Shown here in pieces: positions 8,317 to 17,546 of a DNA stretch of 61,967 nt; the stretch's first letter is position 1; each line of letters starts with the position of its first letter. A program made the position numbers and the translations under genes. This DNA comes from Hymenobacter rubripertinctus (GTDB lineage: Bacteria > Bacteroidota > Bacteroidia > Cytophagales > Hymenobacteraceae). Under the pieces are notes generated by a model that did not search any database, was not told the DNA's origin, and saw only the letters and a list, made by a program, of their open reading frames with translations. The stretch lies in contig NZ_QYCN01000029.1 in NCBI RefSeq assembly GCF_003583925.1, positions 36,706-98,672 on the forward strand, given 5' to 3'.

Positions 8317-10995
8317 ATGACTAAAAGCACCCCCGCTAGCAACCGCCGCTTGCTGTTCCCAGCAGCCGCCCTTTTGCTGCTGAACCTGCTGCCGGCCCCG
8401 AGCCAGGCCCAGGGCCAGTACCCCACCAACATCACCTACGCCGCCCCCATTACCATCACCCAGGGCGGTACGTACACGGGCAACTTCCGCAGTACCGATT
8501 CCAACACGCCCTGCATCCGCATCCAGACCACCCAGCCGGTAACCATTACGGGCTGCGTGCTGGTAGGAGCCGGCGACCTGATTGACGCCAAAAACGGCGG
8601 CTCCTCGCTGGTTATTACCAACAACAAGGGCTACGGCATTCAGCAAAGCCAGGACAACCGCCGCCACGGCCGCTTCCTGGAGGTCAACTCCGGCCGCTCG
8701 GTGCGGGTGGAAAACAACTACTTCGAGCACACTTCGGGCATTGCCGCCTACCAGTGGGGTGGCGACGGCTCGGCGGCCCAGACGCTGACCGTGCGTTACA
8801 ACCAGGCCAAGAACATCGACGGCCGCTTCCGCAACGGCGGGGGCGAGTACGTGCAGTTCTGCGGCCTGAACCAGGTGCGCAACGTGGGGAATATGGACAT
8901 CGGCTGGAACCAGGTGATGAACGAGCCCAACAACAGCCTGGTAGAGGACAACATCAACTTCTACAACTCGGGCGGCACCCAGCAGAGCCCGGCCCGGGTG
9001 CACGACAACTACGTACAGGGGGCCTACCCCTACCCGGCCAACGGCAGCAAGTTTACCGGCACCGGCATGACCACCGACGGGGATGGCTCCTCGCCCACCA
9101 CCACGGCGGCCTACATTGAGGCCTACAACAACCAGTTCATTTCGACCTGCAACGCAGCCATGAACATTGCCGCCGGCCACGACGTGCACTACCACGACAA
9201 CCGCATGATTACCAGCGCCCTGCTGCCCGACGGCTCGGCCCTGAACGCCACCTATGCGGCCACGGCCATTTTCAACGCCTACCAGCAGCCGGGCAACGTG
9301 TTCTACGGCAACGCCACCACCAACAACACCATCGGCTTCGTGAAGCAGGGCTACAATGTGCCCTTTGCCAACCGCCACGACCTGAGCAGCGGGGCCTGCT
9401 CCAACTGCACCGGCACCAACCACCTGCCCAACCCCATCACGCTCCAAACGGAGCAAGGCGAGCGGAACCTGTGGCAGCAGAAGCTTCAGCAGAACAACGT
9501 GAAAATCGGGGCCGACGGCACCAATACCGGCACCACTTCGCCAGCTCCCGCTCCCGCACCAGCCCCGGCACCAGCCCCGGCACCAGCCCCGGCTCCGAAC
9601 AACACGCCGCCGGTTATTCTGGCCGGTCCTTCGGGTGCCACCTTCCTGCGCGCCGTCAACATCAATGGCACTGCCGTGAAGCTGGATAACAACCAGTGGG
9701 AAGCCGCCAGCGGGGCCGCCAACTTCACCGTTACGGGCACCAACTTCAGCAACACCGCCAGCACCCTGGAGCCCGCCGTTGACGCTACCCGCGCCGGTAT
9801 GCTGACTTCCGCCGTGGGCGGAACCAACGTGGGCGCTACCATCGGGGGCCTGAGCAACGGTACGTACAGCGTGTACGCCTACATCTGGGAAGACAACAAC
9901 GCCGAAACCACCGATATTGTGGTGGAAGGCCAGACGGTGAAAGCCGGCTACAACACCGGCGCGGCCGGCCACTGGGAGCGGGTGGGTCCTTTTAAAGTAG
10001 ACATCACCGACGGCGACTTAGCCCTGACAACCTCGGGCGGGCACCCCAACCTGTCGGGCGTGGAAGTGTGGAAGCACGCGGCCGCCGCCAACCAGGCCCC
10101 GACCGTGAGCCTGGCCGCCGCCAGCAACTCGGTAACGGTGAACACGGCCCTGGCCCTGACGGCCACCGCCGCCGACGCCACCACCACTTCGGCCGCCATC
10201 AGCGTAACGGTTACGGCTCCGCCGGTAGTCACTACGCCACCCACGAACTTCCCGGGTCCCTCGGGCGCTACGTTCCTGCGCGGCGTTAACATCAACGGCA
10301 CGGCTACGAGCCTCGACGGCAACCAGTGGGAAGCCGCCAGCGGAGCCGCCAACTTCACCGTTACGGGCACCAATTTCAGCAACGCCGCCAGCACCCTGGA
10401 GCCCAGCACCGATGCCACCCGCGCCGCTATGCTGACCTCCGCCGTGGGCGGAAACAGCGTGGGTGCTACGCTTAGCGGCCTGAGCAACGGCTCGTACAGC
10501 GTGTACGCTTACATCTGGGAAGACAACAACCCTGAAACCACCAACCTCGTCATCAACGGCACCACGGTGCGCTCGAACTACAATACCGGCGCGGCCGGCC
10601 ATTGGGAGCGGCTTGGCCCGTTCAAGGTGGACGTAACCGGGGGCAGCATCGCGCTCAGCTCCTCGGGCGGGCACCCCAACCTGTCGGGCGTGGAAGTGTG
10701 GAAGCACGCGGCCGCCGCCAACCAGGCCCCGACCGTGAGCCTGGCCGCCGCCAGCAACTCGGTAACGGTGAACACGGCCCTGGCCCTGACGGCCACCGCC
10801 GCCGACGCCCACCACGTTCTTCCGGGCCATCAACCTCAACGGCTCGGCCCTTACGCTGGATGGCAACGCCTGGCAGGCCAGCTCGGCCGGCGGGTACTCC
10901 ACCAACGGTCAATCCTTCGCCAACCAGGGCGTGACGCTGACGCCGGCCACCACCACGGCCCGGGCCCAGATGATCCGCTCGTCGGTGTACAGTAA
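8317..10995 (+). CDS. Large secreted beta-helix protein with repeated carbohydrate-binding-like modules; frameshifted near the C-terminus
   Basis: The ATG at 8317 gives a clean signal peptide (MTKSTPASNRRLLF, hydrophobic core, cleavage after SQA); an upstream in-frame ATG at 8284 is possible. Residues 30-400 are a right-handed beta-helix paralogous to the previous gene. A Pro-Ala linker at about 410-430 follows. Then come two copies of a roughly 210-residue unit (9625-10254 and 10255 onward). Each has a beta-sandwich, malectin-like region (ATFLR..NING..WEAASGAANFTVTGT ending LSGVEVWKHA) and a short Ig-like linker (NQAPTVSLAAASN). At about 10810 the frame breaks and about 60 non-homologous residues are read to 10995. 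The third module lies in another frame up to 11413. Likely a surface protein that binds or trims the polysaccharide. Confidence 0.75.
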   Translation: MTKSTPASNRRLLFPAAALLLLNLLPAPSQAQGQYPTNITYAAPITITQGGTYTGNFRSTDSNTPCIRIQTTQPVTITGCVLVGAGDLIDAKNGGSSLVITNNKGYGIQQSQDNRRHGRFLEVNSGRSVRVENNYFEHTSGIAAYQWGGDGSAAQTLTVRYNQAKNIDGRFRNGGGEYVQFCGLNQVRNVGNMDIGWNQVMNEPNNSLVEDNINFYNSGGTQQSPARVHDNYVQGAYPYPANGSKFTGTGMTTDGDGSSPTTTAAYIEAYNNQFISTCNAAMNIAAGHDVHYHDNRMITSALLPDGSALNATYAATAIFNAYQQPGNVFYGNATTNNTIGFVKQGYNVPFANRHDLSSGACSNCTGTNHLPNPITLQTEQGERNLWQQKLQQNNVKIGADGTNTGTTSPAPAPAPAPAPAPAPAPAPNNTPPVILAGPSGATFLRAVNINGTAVKLDNNQWEAASGAANFTVTGTNFSNTASTLEPAVDATRAGMLTSAVGGTNVGATIGGLSNGTYSVYAYIWEDNNAETTDIVVEGQTVKAGYNTGAAGHWERVGPFKVDITDGDLALTTSGGHPNLSGVEVWKHAAAANQAPTVSLAAASNSVTVNTALALTATAADATTTSAAISVTVTAPPVVTTPPTNFPGPSGATFLRGVNINGTATSLDGNQWEAASGAANFTVTGTNFSNAASTLEPSTDATRAAMLTSAVGGNSVGATLSGLSNGSYSVYAYIWEDNNPETTNLVINGTTVRSNYNTGAAGHWERLGPFKVDVTGGSIALSSSGGHPNLSGVEVWKHAAAANQAPTVSLAAASNSVTVNTALALTATAADAHHVLPGHQPQRLGPYAGWQRLAGQLGRRVLHQRSILRQPGRDADAGHHHGPGPDDPLVGVQ
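9625..10809 (+). repeat. 630-bp direct repeat inside the beta-helix gene
   Basis: Two units begin at 9625 and 10255 with a constant offset of 630 bases (210 codons, in frame). The 3' end of each, 10031-10179 and 10661-10809, is identical over 149 bases by eye. The frame break sits immediately after the end of the second identical stretch. Confidence 0.9.
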
Positions 10996-11413
10996 AAAGC
11001 TCACCTTCACGATGAACAACGTGCCTAACGGGGACTACGAAGTGTACGCCTACCTCTGGGAGGATAACCGCGCCGAAACAGTGAGCCTGAGTCTGAACGG
11101 GCAGTCGGTGCTGAGTAACTACAACACCGGCTCAGCCGGCACCTGGAAAAAGGTTGGCCCCTACGCCGTGACGGTAACCAATGGAACCATCAGCCTGAAC
11201 GGCAGCGGCGGCGACCTGAACCTTTCGGGCGTAGAAGTGTGGAGCAAGAAGAGTGGTACGGCCTTTCAGCTCAACCCCTTCCGGCCCACTACCGCCGCCC
11301 TGGCCGCCACGCTGGCCCCGGCCACCTCGCCCCTGACGACGGCCCTGCGCCCGGCCCGGAGTGCCGCCCTGGTGGCTCCGGACCGCCAGCGCGTAACCGA
11401 GCGCCAGCTGTAG
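10811..11413 (+). pseudogene. Out-of-frame third module and C-terminus of the beta-helix protein
   Basis: Read from 10811 this frame gives TTFFRAINLNGSALTLDGN and continues to YEVYAYLWEDNRAETVSLSL and LNLSGVEVWSKKSG, clearly homologous to the two upstream modules, then a 60-residue tail ending RQRVTERQL. Removing one C from the CCC at 10808-10810 would fuse it to the upstream frame as ADATTFFRAI. It has no plausible independent start for the whole module, so it is a displaced 3' end: a real frameshift, a switchable site, or an error in the determined sequence. Confidence 0.85.
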
Positions 11414-11458
11414 GCCCGATGCCTTAACGGCCCGGCCGCAGCCCGGCCAATCTTCACC

Positions 11459-11493
11459 CAAAAGCCAGATTCCGTTGCGGAGTCTGGCTTTTG
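11459..11493 (+). terminator. Rho-independent terminator
   Basis: CAAAAGCCAGA pairs with TCTGGCTTTTG, and inner TCCG pairs with CGGA around a TTG loop; GGCTTTTT follows. It ends the beta-helix transcript 46 bases after the displaced C-terminus. Confidence 0.85.
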
Positions 11494-11582
11494 GCTTTTT
11501 GGGCAGCAGCAGCCTGGAGGGAGCATCCAGGCATTATTTTTTACTTATTCAATATTTAAAATAAATATTTCAGTAAATAAGG

Positions 11583-11613
11583 TTGGATATGTAATTTATA
11601 ATGCAATAATTTG
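11583..11613 (+). promoter_or_regulatory. Candidate promoter for gmd
   Basis: In an AT-rich stretch, TTGG at 11583-11586 lies 20 bases upstream of TAATTTG at 11607-11613, one base short of the TAnnTTTG consensus. The gmd start at 11679 is about 60 bases downstream. Confidence 0.3.
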
Positions 11614-11678
11614 TGATAAAAGTTCTATGCACCATTCTGGTGCCTCTCTTCTTGTTTTACGTCTCATTTCGCATTTCT

Positions 11679-12791
11679 ATGAAGCGCGCACTCATCACAG
11701 GCATCACGGGCCAGGACGGCTCCTATCTGGCGGAATTGCTGCTGAGCAAGGGCTATGAGGTTCACGGCATCAAGCGCCGCTCGTCCATGTTCAACACCGA
11801 GCGGATCGACCACCTCTACCAAGACCCCCACGAGCAGAACGTGCGCTTCAAGCTGCACTACGGCGACCTGAGCGACGCCACCAACCTGATCCGCATTGTG
11901 CAGGAAGTGCAGCCCGACGAGATTTACAACCTCGGGGCCATGTCGCACGTGAAGGTGAGCTTCGATACGCCCGAGTACACGGCCGACGTGGACGGCATCG
12001 GCACGCTGCGGCTGCTGGAAGCCATTCGCATTCTGGGCCTCACCCACAAAACACGCATTTACCAGGCCAGCACCTCCGAGCTCTACGGGCTGGTGCAGGA
12101 AGTGCCCCAGCGCGAAACCACGCCCTTCTACCCCCGCTCGCCCTACGCCGTGGCCAAGCTCTACGGCTTCTGGATTACGGTGAACTACCGCGAGGCCTAC
12201 GGCATGTATGCCTGCAACGGCATCCTCTTCAACCACGAAAGTCCCCAGCGCGGCGAAACCTTCGTGACCCGCAAGATTACCCGCGCCGCCACCCGCATTG
12301 CCCTGGGCCTGCAGGACAAGCTTTACCTGGGCAACCTGGATGCCAAGCGCGACTGGGGCCACGCCCAGGACTACGTGGAAGCCATGTGGCGCATGCTCCA
12401 GCAGGACCAGCCCCGCGACTACGTAATTGCCACCGGCGTAACGACCACCGTGCGCGAGTTTGTGCGCCTGGCCTTCCGCGAAGTGGGCATCGAGCTGGGC
12501 TTCAGCGGCGACGGGGCCGAGGAAACGGCCTTCGTGGTGGCCTGCCACCACCCCGATTACCAGCTGCCCGTGGGCCAGGAAGTGGTGGCCGTGGATGCCG
12601 CCTACTTCCGCCCTACCGAAGTGGAGCTGCTCATCGGCGACCCGACCCGGGCCAAAACCGAGCTCGGCTGGGAACCCCGCTTCGATTTGCCGGCCCTGGT
12701 GCAGGACATGATGCAGGCCGACCTGCGCCTGTTCCGCCGCGACGCCGTGCTGCGCGAAGCCGGCCACCAGATTATGTACCACGACGAATAG
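11679..12791 (+). CDS. gmd: GDP-mannose 4,6-dehydratase
   Basis: 370 aa. Converts GDP-D-mannose to GDP-4-keto-6-deoxy-D-mannose in the cytoplasm, first step of GDP-L-fucose synthesis. The start is set at 11679 because [21 protein letters not shown] is the conserved Gmd N-terminus; an upstream in-frame start at 11613 would add a hydrophobic extension not typical of the family. NADP-binding [10 protein letters not shown] (7-16), R-R-S-S (about 35) and the SDR catalytic YAVAK (about 156-160) are present, as is NHESPRRGE-like NHESPQRGE. Followed by fcl after 99 bases, the usual gmd-fcl pair. Confidence 0.97.
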   Translation: MKRALITGITGQDGSYLAELLLSKGYEVHGIKRRSSMFNTERIDHLYQDPHEQNVRFKLHYGDLSDATNLIRIVQEVQPDEIYNLGAMSHVKVSFDTPEYTADVDGIGTLRLLEAIRILGLTHKTRIYQASTSELYGLVQEVPQRETTPFYPRSPYAVAKLYGFWITVNYREAYGMYACNGILFNHESPQRGETFVTRKITRAATRIALGLQDKLYLGNLDAKRDWGHAQDYVEAMWRMLQQDQPRDYVIATGVTTTVREFVRLAFREVGIELGFSGDGAEETAFVVACHHPDYQLPVGQEVVAVDAAYFRPTEVELLIGDPTRAKTELGWEPRFDLPALVQDMMQADLRLFRRDAVLREAGHQIMYHDE

Positions 12792-12890
12792 CAACGCGCC
12801 GGATGGAGGGGCCGCACCAGCCCCCTCGTCAGCACCTGACCGCGCCTGCTTCAGCCTACTCTCTCACTCTCTCCTCAGCACACCGTAAAC

Positions 12891-13853
12891 ATGATACATC
12901 CTGACGCCCGAATATACGTGGCCGGCCACCGGGGCATGGTGGGCGCGGCCCTGGTGCGCCGCCTGCAAGCCGCGGGCTACCACAACCTGGTGGTGCGCAC
13001 CTCCCAGCAGCTCGACCTGCGCGACTCCGCCGCCGTGGAGGATTTCTTCGCCCTCGAAAGCCCCGAGTACGTGCTGCTGGCGGCCGCCAAAGTGGGCGGC
13101 ATCGTGGCCAACAACACCTACCGAGCCGATTTTCTGCACGACAACCTCATGATTCAGAGCAACGTGCTGCGCGAGAGCCAGCGCCGGGGCGTGCGCAAGC
13201 TGCTGTTTCTGGGCTCCTCCTGCATCTACCCCAAGCTGGCCCCCCAGCCCATCCGGGAGGAATACCTGCTCACGGGGCCGCTGGAAGCCACGAACGAGCC
13301 TTACGCCATTGCCAAAATTGCCGGCCTCAAGCTCTGCGAAGCCTACCGCGCCCAGTACGGCTGCAACTTCATTTCGGTGATGCCCACCAACCTCTACGGC
13401 CCCGGCGACAACTACGATTTGCAGACCTCCCACGTGCTGCCGGCCCTGCTGCGCAAGTTCGCGGAGGCCGCCGCCCGGGGCCTGCCCCAGGTGCAGGTGT
13501 GGGGCACGGGCACGCCCCGCCGCGAATTCCTGCACGTGGATGATCTGGCCGACGCCTGCCTGCACCTGCTGCTCACCTACGACGGAGCCGCGCCCGTCAA
13601 CATCGGGACCGGCCGCGACATCAGTATTCAGGAGCTGGCCGACCTGGTGGCAGAACTCACGGGCTACACCGGCGAAATTCTGTTCGACTTCTCCCGGCCT
13701 GATGGCACCCCGCGCAAATTGCTGGACGTGAGCCGCCTGCACGCTCTGGGCTGGCAGCACCGCACCGGGCTGCGCGCGGGCATCACGGCCGTGCTGGCGT
13801 CCAGCGAATGGCGGCAGGCGGCCATCCGCTACGCCGAGCCCCACCTGGTCTGA
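12891..13853 (+). CDS. fcl: GDP-L-fucose synthase
   Basis: 320 aa (WcaG/Fcl). Epimerises and reduces GDP-4-keto-6-deoxymannose to GDP-L-fucose, completing the pathway begun by the upstream gmd. Visible features are the Rossmann motif [14 protein letters not shown] (about 10-23), [12 protein letters not shown] (about 64-75), [13 protein letters not shown] and the SDR catalytic YAIAK (about 137-141), plus [10 protein letters not shown]. Length matches the family. Supplies L-fucose for the polymer made by the neighbouring transferases. Confidence 0.97.
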   Translation: MIHPDARIYVAGHRGMVGAALVRRLQAAGYHNLVVRTSQQLDLRDSAAVEDFFALESPEYVLLAAAKVGGIVANNTYRADFLHDNLMIQSNVLRESQRRGVRKLLFLGSSCIYPKLAPQPIREEYLLTGPLEATNEPYAIAKIAGLKLCEAYRAQYGCNFISVMPTNLYGPGDNYDLQTSHVLPALLRKFAEAAARGLPQVQVWGTGTPRREFLHVDDLADACLHLLLTYDGAAPVNIGTGRDISIQELADLVAELTGYTGEILFDFSRPDGTPRKLLDVSRLHALGWQHRTGLRAGITAVLASSEWRQAAIRYAEPHLV

Positions 13854-13886
13854 AACGCCTTATTCCGATGTATTATCCCCGCTGCT

Positions 13887-15116
13887 ATGCACGACGCACT
13901 AACCCGGGTTCAGCGCAAGGCCGGCCGCTGGCTGCGCGAATGGACGCCTCATCTGGTACAGTACCGCCCCGTAGGCGTACATCCGAGCAGCCGCGAGCTG
14001 GCGGCGCACCCGGGCAGTGGCACGGCCTACTTCGGGGTGGTGCCCGGCTACACCTCCTACCTGGTTATTCCCGACGATTTTTACGCCCTGGCCTCCGAGT
14101 ACACGGGCCTGCACGGCAAGCCCCACCGCCAGGAAAAAGTGCCGCCCGCGTTTGTGGTCGAGCTCACCAACGGCCGCGTTTATGCCGACAACTTCGAGAG
14201 CGTAGCCATCATATCCGCCGACGGCCGGCTGGTCGGGGACGTGTCGTTTCAGTACGACCACCGGCAAATGCAGCTGTGCGCTCCTCAGGACAACAACATT
14301 TTCCGGCAGGCTTACTTTCAGACGCCCGTTGACGTGCCCGGTACCGTGTGCAGCCTGCTGTCGGGGGGGGGGGCGGCCAGCGGCAACTACTACCACTGGC
14401 TCATCGACTCGCTGCCCCGCCTGCACCTGGTGCGGGAAGCCGGCCTGCTCAGTGCCGTGGACTACTTTCTGGTGTATGATAAAACGAAGTCGTTTGTGCG
14501 CGAAACCATGGCGGCCCTGGGCATCGGGGCCGAGCGGCTGCTGGATGTAGCCACCCAGCCCCACCTGCGGGCCCGCCGGCTGCTGGCTACCTCCAACGTG
14601 CGGGGCCACCTCACCCACACCCCCAACTGGGCCTTCGACTTTCTGCGCCGCAGTCTGCTGCCCCCGCCCCCGGTGGAGCGCCCGTTCAGCCCCAACATCT
14701 ACATCAGCCGCCGCGACGCGCCCGGCCGCCGGATTCTCAACGAGCCCGCGCTGGAAGAGTTGCTGCGCGAATACGGCTTCGAAACCCACGTGCTTACGCC
14801 CTACTCCCAGGCCGAAAAAACGGCCCTCTTCGCCCAGGCCCGGGTGGTGGTATCGGCGGTGGGGGCCGGGCTGGCCAACCTGGCTTTCAGCCCGGTGGGT
14901 GCCCAGCTCATCGAGCTGTTTCCGCCCAGCTTCGTGGTGGCCGACTACCTGGAGTTCACCGCCCGCCTGGGCATCGGGCACCAGTTTTTGGTGGGCACTT
15001 CGCCCCAGGCCAGCACCTCCCGCACCAACGCCCAGCGCGACGACCTGCTGGTGGACCTGGCCGCGTTTCGGCCTCTGCTGGAGAAAGCCCTGGCCCGCAC
15101 CGCTACGCTGGTCTGA
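13887..15116 (+). CDS. Glycosyltransferase family 61 (DUF563), with an internal G11 tract
   Basis: 409 aa. GT61 enzymes act in capsule and glycan synthesis with varied donors. Diagnostic signature GNYYHWLIDSLPRLHLV (about 166-182), NIYISRRDAPGRRILNEP (about 270-287) and VVSAVGAGLANLAFSPVG (about 320-337, the glycine-rich donor site) are all in frame. A run of eleven G at 14363-14373 encodes SGGGA just before the signature; gain or loss of one base would truncate the protein at about residue 160. As given, the frame is intact. Confidence 0.88.
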   Translation: MHDALTRVQRKAGRWLREWTPHLVQYRPVGVHPSSRELAAHPGSGTAYFGVVPGYTSYLVIPDDFYALASEYTGLHGKPHRQEKVPPAFVVELTNGRVYADNFESVAIISADGRLVGDVSFQYDHRQMQLCAPQDNNIFRQAYFQTPVDVPGTVCSLLSGGGAASGNYYHWLIDSLPRLHLVREAGLLSAVDYFLVYDKTKSFVRETMAALGIGAERLLDVATQPHLRARRLLATSNVRGHLTHTPNWAFDFLRRSLLPPPPVERPFSPNIYISRRDAPGRRILNEPALEELLREYGFETHVLTPYSQAEKTALFAQARVVVSAVGAGLANLAFSPVGAQLIELFPPSFVVADYLEFTARLGIGHQFLVGTSPQASTSRTNAQRDDLLVDLAAFRPLLEKALARTATLV

Positions 15117-15169
15117 GGCCCCGGGCGGCCTCCCGTACGCATTGCTTCCCGCCTTTTTTGCCCCTGCCT

Positions 15170-17128
15170 ATGCCTTCCGTTTTGCTTTCCCTCGTTACCT
15201 GGAACAGTGCCGATACCATTGAGGCCTGCCTGCAATCGGTCCTGGCGCAGTCCTACGCCGGGTTTGAGGTATGGGTGGTCGATAACGATTCGCAGGATGA
15301 CACCCGTGCCCGCGTGGCCGCGCTGGCCGCCACCGATGCCCGCCTGCACCTGCACGCGCTGCCCACCAACACGGGCTTCTGCGGGGGCCACAACTACGCC
15401 CTCGACCGCACCCTGCACGAGCTGGTGCTGCTGGTGAACCCCGATGTGGAAATGGCGCCCGATTACCTGGCCCGGGCCATTGCGGCCATTCACCAGCATG
15501 CGCGCATCGGCACCGTGTGCGGCCTGCTGCTGCAAAGCCGGGAGCCCGACCCGCGCATCGACAGTGCCGGCATGGTGGCCCGGCCCGACGGGCGCTTCGG
15601 CCTGCGCCTGCACGGCCAGCGCCTGAGCCAGGCCGGCCCCCTCACCACCACGGACGTAGACGGGGCCGATGGGGCTTTGCCCCTGTTCCGGCGGCAGTTT
15701 ATTGATGATTTGCGGGTGGAAGGCGAGTTTTTCGATTCCCGGTTTTTTGCCCACAAAGAAGACTGGGATATTGCCTGGCGGGGCCGCCTCTACGGCTGGC
15801 GCACGGTGCTGGAACCCGGTTGCCGGGCCTTGCACCCGCGCCAGTTTCTGCCCGCCAACCTGCAACTGCGCCGCCGCCTGAGCGGGGCCATCAAGGCCGA
15901 TGCCGTCAAGAACCAGTGGCTGCTGCTGCTCAAAAATACCACGCCCCGGCAGGCTCCCGGTTTGCTGCTGCGCGCCCTGCCCCGGCAGCTGGCCATTGTG
16001 GCCTATTCGCTGCTGGCCGAGCGCGCTTCGTTGCGGGCCGTGCGCTACCTCTGGCAGCACTGGCGCGCCGTGCTGGCCACCCGGCGCGTAGTGCAGCAGC
16101 GGGCCAGCCGGGGCTGGGCTCCCGCGCCAGCGGCGGCGGCGGCGGCGCCCCTGCTCAGCATCTGCGTGCCCACCTACCACCGGCCCGAAATGCTGGCCCG
16201 CGCCCTGCGCTCGGTGGGGCCGCTGCCACCCGAAGTGGAGCTAGTGGTATCCGACAACTCCACCGCCAACGATTTTGGCGGGCAGGTAACGGCGCACGTT
16301 TTGGCTGCCCAGCCGGCCACCCAGTGGCGTTACTACCGCAACCCGCCCGGTGGCACCAGCGCTACCAACTGGGTGGCCTGCGTGGAGCGCGCCCGGGGCG
16401 AGTACCTGCTCATGCTCCACGACGACGATTACCTCCGGCCCGGTGGTCTGGCCGCCATGCTGCGCGTGCTGCACCGCGTGCGGGGCCAGCAGCACGCGGT
16501 GCTGTTCGGGGTGGATGTGGTAGATGCCCGGCGGCAACTAGTGCAGCAACAGACGCCGGCGCGGGAGCAGTATCTGGCCCCGGCTACGGCCGTCGAGTTT
16601 CTGCTCTCCAACTCCTCCCTGGTGCGCATACCGGGGATGGTGGTGAGCCGGGCCGCGTACGAAAGCACCGGCGGCCCCGACCCCACCCAACTCACCACCG
16701 ACGACACCGACCTCTGGCTGCGCGTATTCGCCCAGACCGGCGTGTACCGCGTGCCCCTCACCACGTGCGCCTACACCGTGCACGAGGGCGCCGATACAAC
16801 GGGCGTTTTCAACGAGCAGACCATTGAGCTGCTGCTGCGCATTTTCCAGAAAGCCGGGGCGCTTGAGGTGTTGCCCGCCGCCCGCCTGCACAAGGCCCGG
16901 GGCCACTTCTTCGCCCAGTTTGTGCTGGCCGGGGCCTACCGTTCCCTGCGCCTGCACGATCCCACTGCGGCCCACCGGATTCTGCGCCTGCTGGAGCTGC
17001 CCGAGCTGCGCCGCCAGGGCTTGCCGCTCCGGTGGCAGCCGGTTCACCTGCTTCTGCGCCTGCTCCTGCGCCTGCGCTGGACTCCGCCCCAGCCCCGGTC
17101 GCTGGCTTGGCTCACGCCCACCAGCTAA
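15170..17128 (+). CDS. Tandem two-domain family 2 glycosyltransferase
   Basis: 652 aa. The ATG at 15170 gives MPSVLLSLVTWNSADTIEACL, a standard GT2 start. Domain 1 (about 1-270) has VDNDSQDDT, GFCGGHNYALD and LLVNPDVEMAPDY, typical of rhamnosyltransferase-like GT2 enzymes. An Ala-rich linker (about 320-328) leads to domain 2 (about 330-580), which restarts with LLSICVPTYHRPEMLARAL and has MLHDDDYLRPGGLAAML as its acidic site. Two active sites in one chain could add two sugars in succession. The C-terminal 70 residues are Leu/Arg-rich. Confidence 0.9.
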   Translation: MPSVLLSLVTWNSADTIEACLQSVLAQSYAGFEVWVVDNDSQDDTRARVAALAATDARLHLHALPTNTGFCGGHNYALDRTLHELVLLVNPDVEMAPDYLARAIAAIHQHARIGTVCGLLLQSREPDPRIDSAGMVARPDGRFGLRLHGQRLSQAGPLTTTDVDGADGALPLFRRQFIDDLRVEGEFFDSRFFAHKEDWDIAWRGRLYGWRTVLEPGCRALHPRQFLPANLQLRRRLSGAIKADAVKNQWLLLLKNTTPRQAPGLLLRALPRQLAIVAYSLLAERASLRAVRYLWQHWRAVLATRRVVQQRASRGWAPAPAAAAAAPLLSICVPTYHRPEMLARALRSVGPLPPEVELVVSDNSTANDFGGQVTAHVLAAQPATQWRYYRNPPGGTSATNWVACVERARGEYLLMLHDDDYLRPGGLAAMLRVLHRVRGQQHAVLFGVDVVDARRQLVQQQTPAREQYLAPATAVEFLLSNSSLVRIPGMVVSRAAYESTGGPDPTQLTTDDTDLWLRVFAQTGVYRVPLTTCAYTVHEGADTTGVFNEQTIELLLRIFQKAGALEVLPAARLHKARGHFFAQFVLAGAYRSLRLHDPTAAHRILRLLELPELRRQGLPLRWQPVHLLLRLLLRLRWTPPQPRSLAWLTPTS

Positions 17129-17174
17129 GCTGGCGGCGCTGAACGCAAACACCCCCGGCCCCTGTTGCGGCTCC

Positions 17175-17270
17175 ATGTGTAACCACCATACGCCCGCCCA
17201 AAAGCTGCAACGCTTCCTCTTCTACCTGCTCGCCGGCCTGCTCGTGCTCGGCAGCCAGTTCTTCATCTGA
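17175..17270 (+). CDS. Possible 31-residue single-span membrane peptide
   Basis: MCNHHTPAQKLQRFLFYLL opens a 31-residue frame in which a basic segment (KLQR) is followed by a 16-residue hydrophobic stretch. It lies 46 bases after the double glycosyltransferase. A positive-inside membrane peptide is plausible, but I recognise no family and short hydrophobic frames are common in this composition. Confidence 0.25.
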   Translation: MCNHHTPAQKLQRFLFYLLAGLLVLGSQFFI

Positions 17271-17288
17271 TTAGCAGAACCTCAGCAA

Positions 17289-17368
17289 CCTTGGCAAAGG
17301 CGTGTTGCATCTTGCCGTGTTGCAAAAAATCATGCAACACGGCAAGATGCAACACGCCTTTGCCAAGG
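17289..17368. repeat. 36-bp perfect inverted repeat with 8-base loop
   Basis: Arms 17289-17324 and 17333-17368 are exact reverse complements, separated by AAAAATCA. Each arm contains GTGTTGCA twice (or its complement). It lies between two convergent transcripts (genes ending at 17128 and 17547). There is no T-run after either arm, so it is not a standard terminator, though the RNA hairpin would be very stable. The remaining gap bases (17369-17546) show nothing recognisable. Confidence 0.95.
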
Positions 17369-17546
17369 CTGTAGTCGGCCAGGACGCAAAGCCAGCCGGG
17401 TTGCCGCACAGAACACAGTCCGGTAGGTGTTTTGGGCGGCGCTACCGTTCTGGAGCAGTTATTCTACAAACTGACGCCCGCTAGGCGGCCCAATGGCCAC
17501 CTAGCGGGCGGTCTGTCGGCCAAGTCTTTTGAGCACTGCTACCGGA

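Noticed and set aside
9541..9600. Pro-Ala repeat considered as a separate repeat locus
   Set aside because: It is an in-frame linker between protein domains with ordinary codon-level degeneracy.
11613..11678. Upstream start of gmd giving a hydrophobic extension
   Set aside because: Gmd enzymes are cytoplasmic and begin at the conserved MKRALITG; the extension is not expected.
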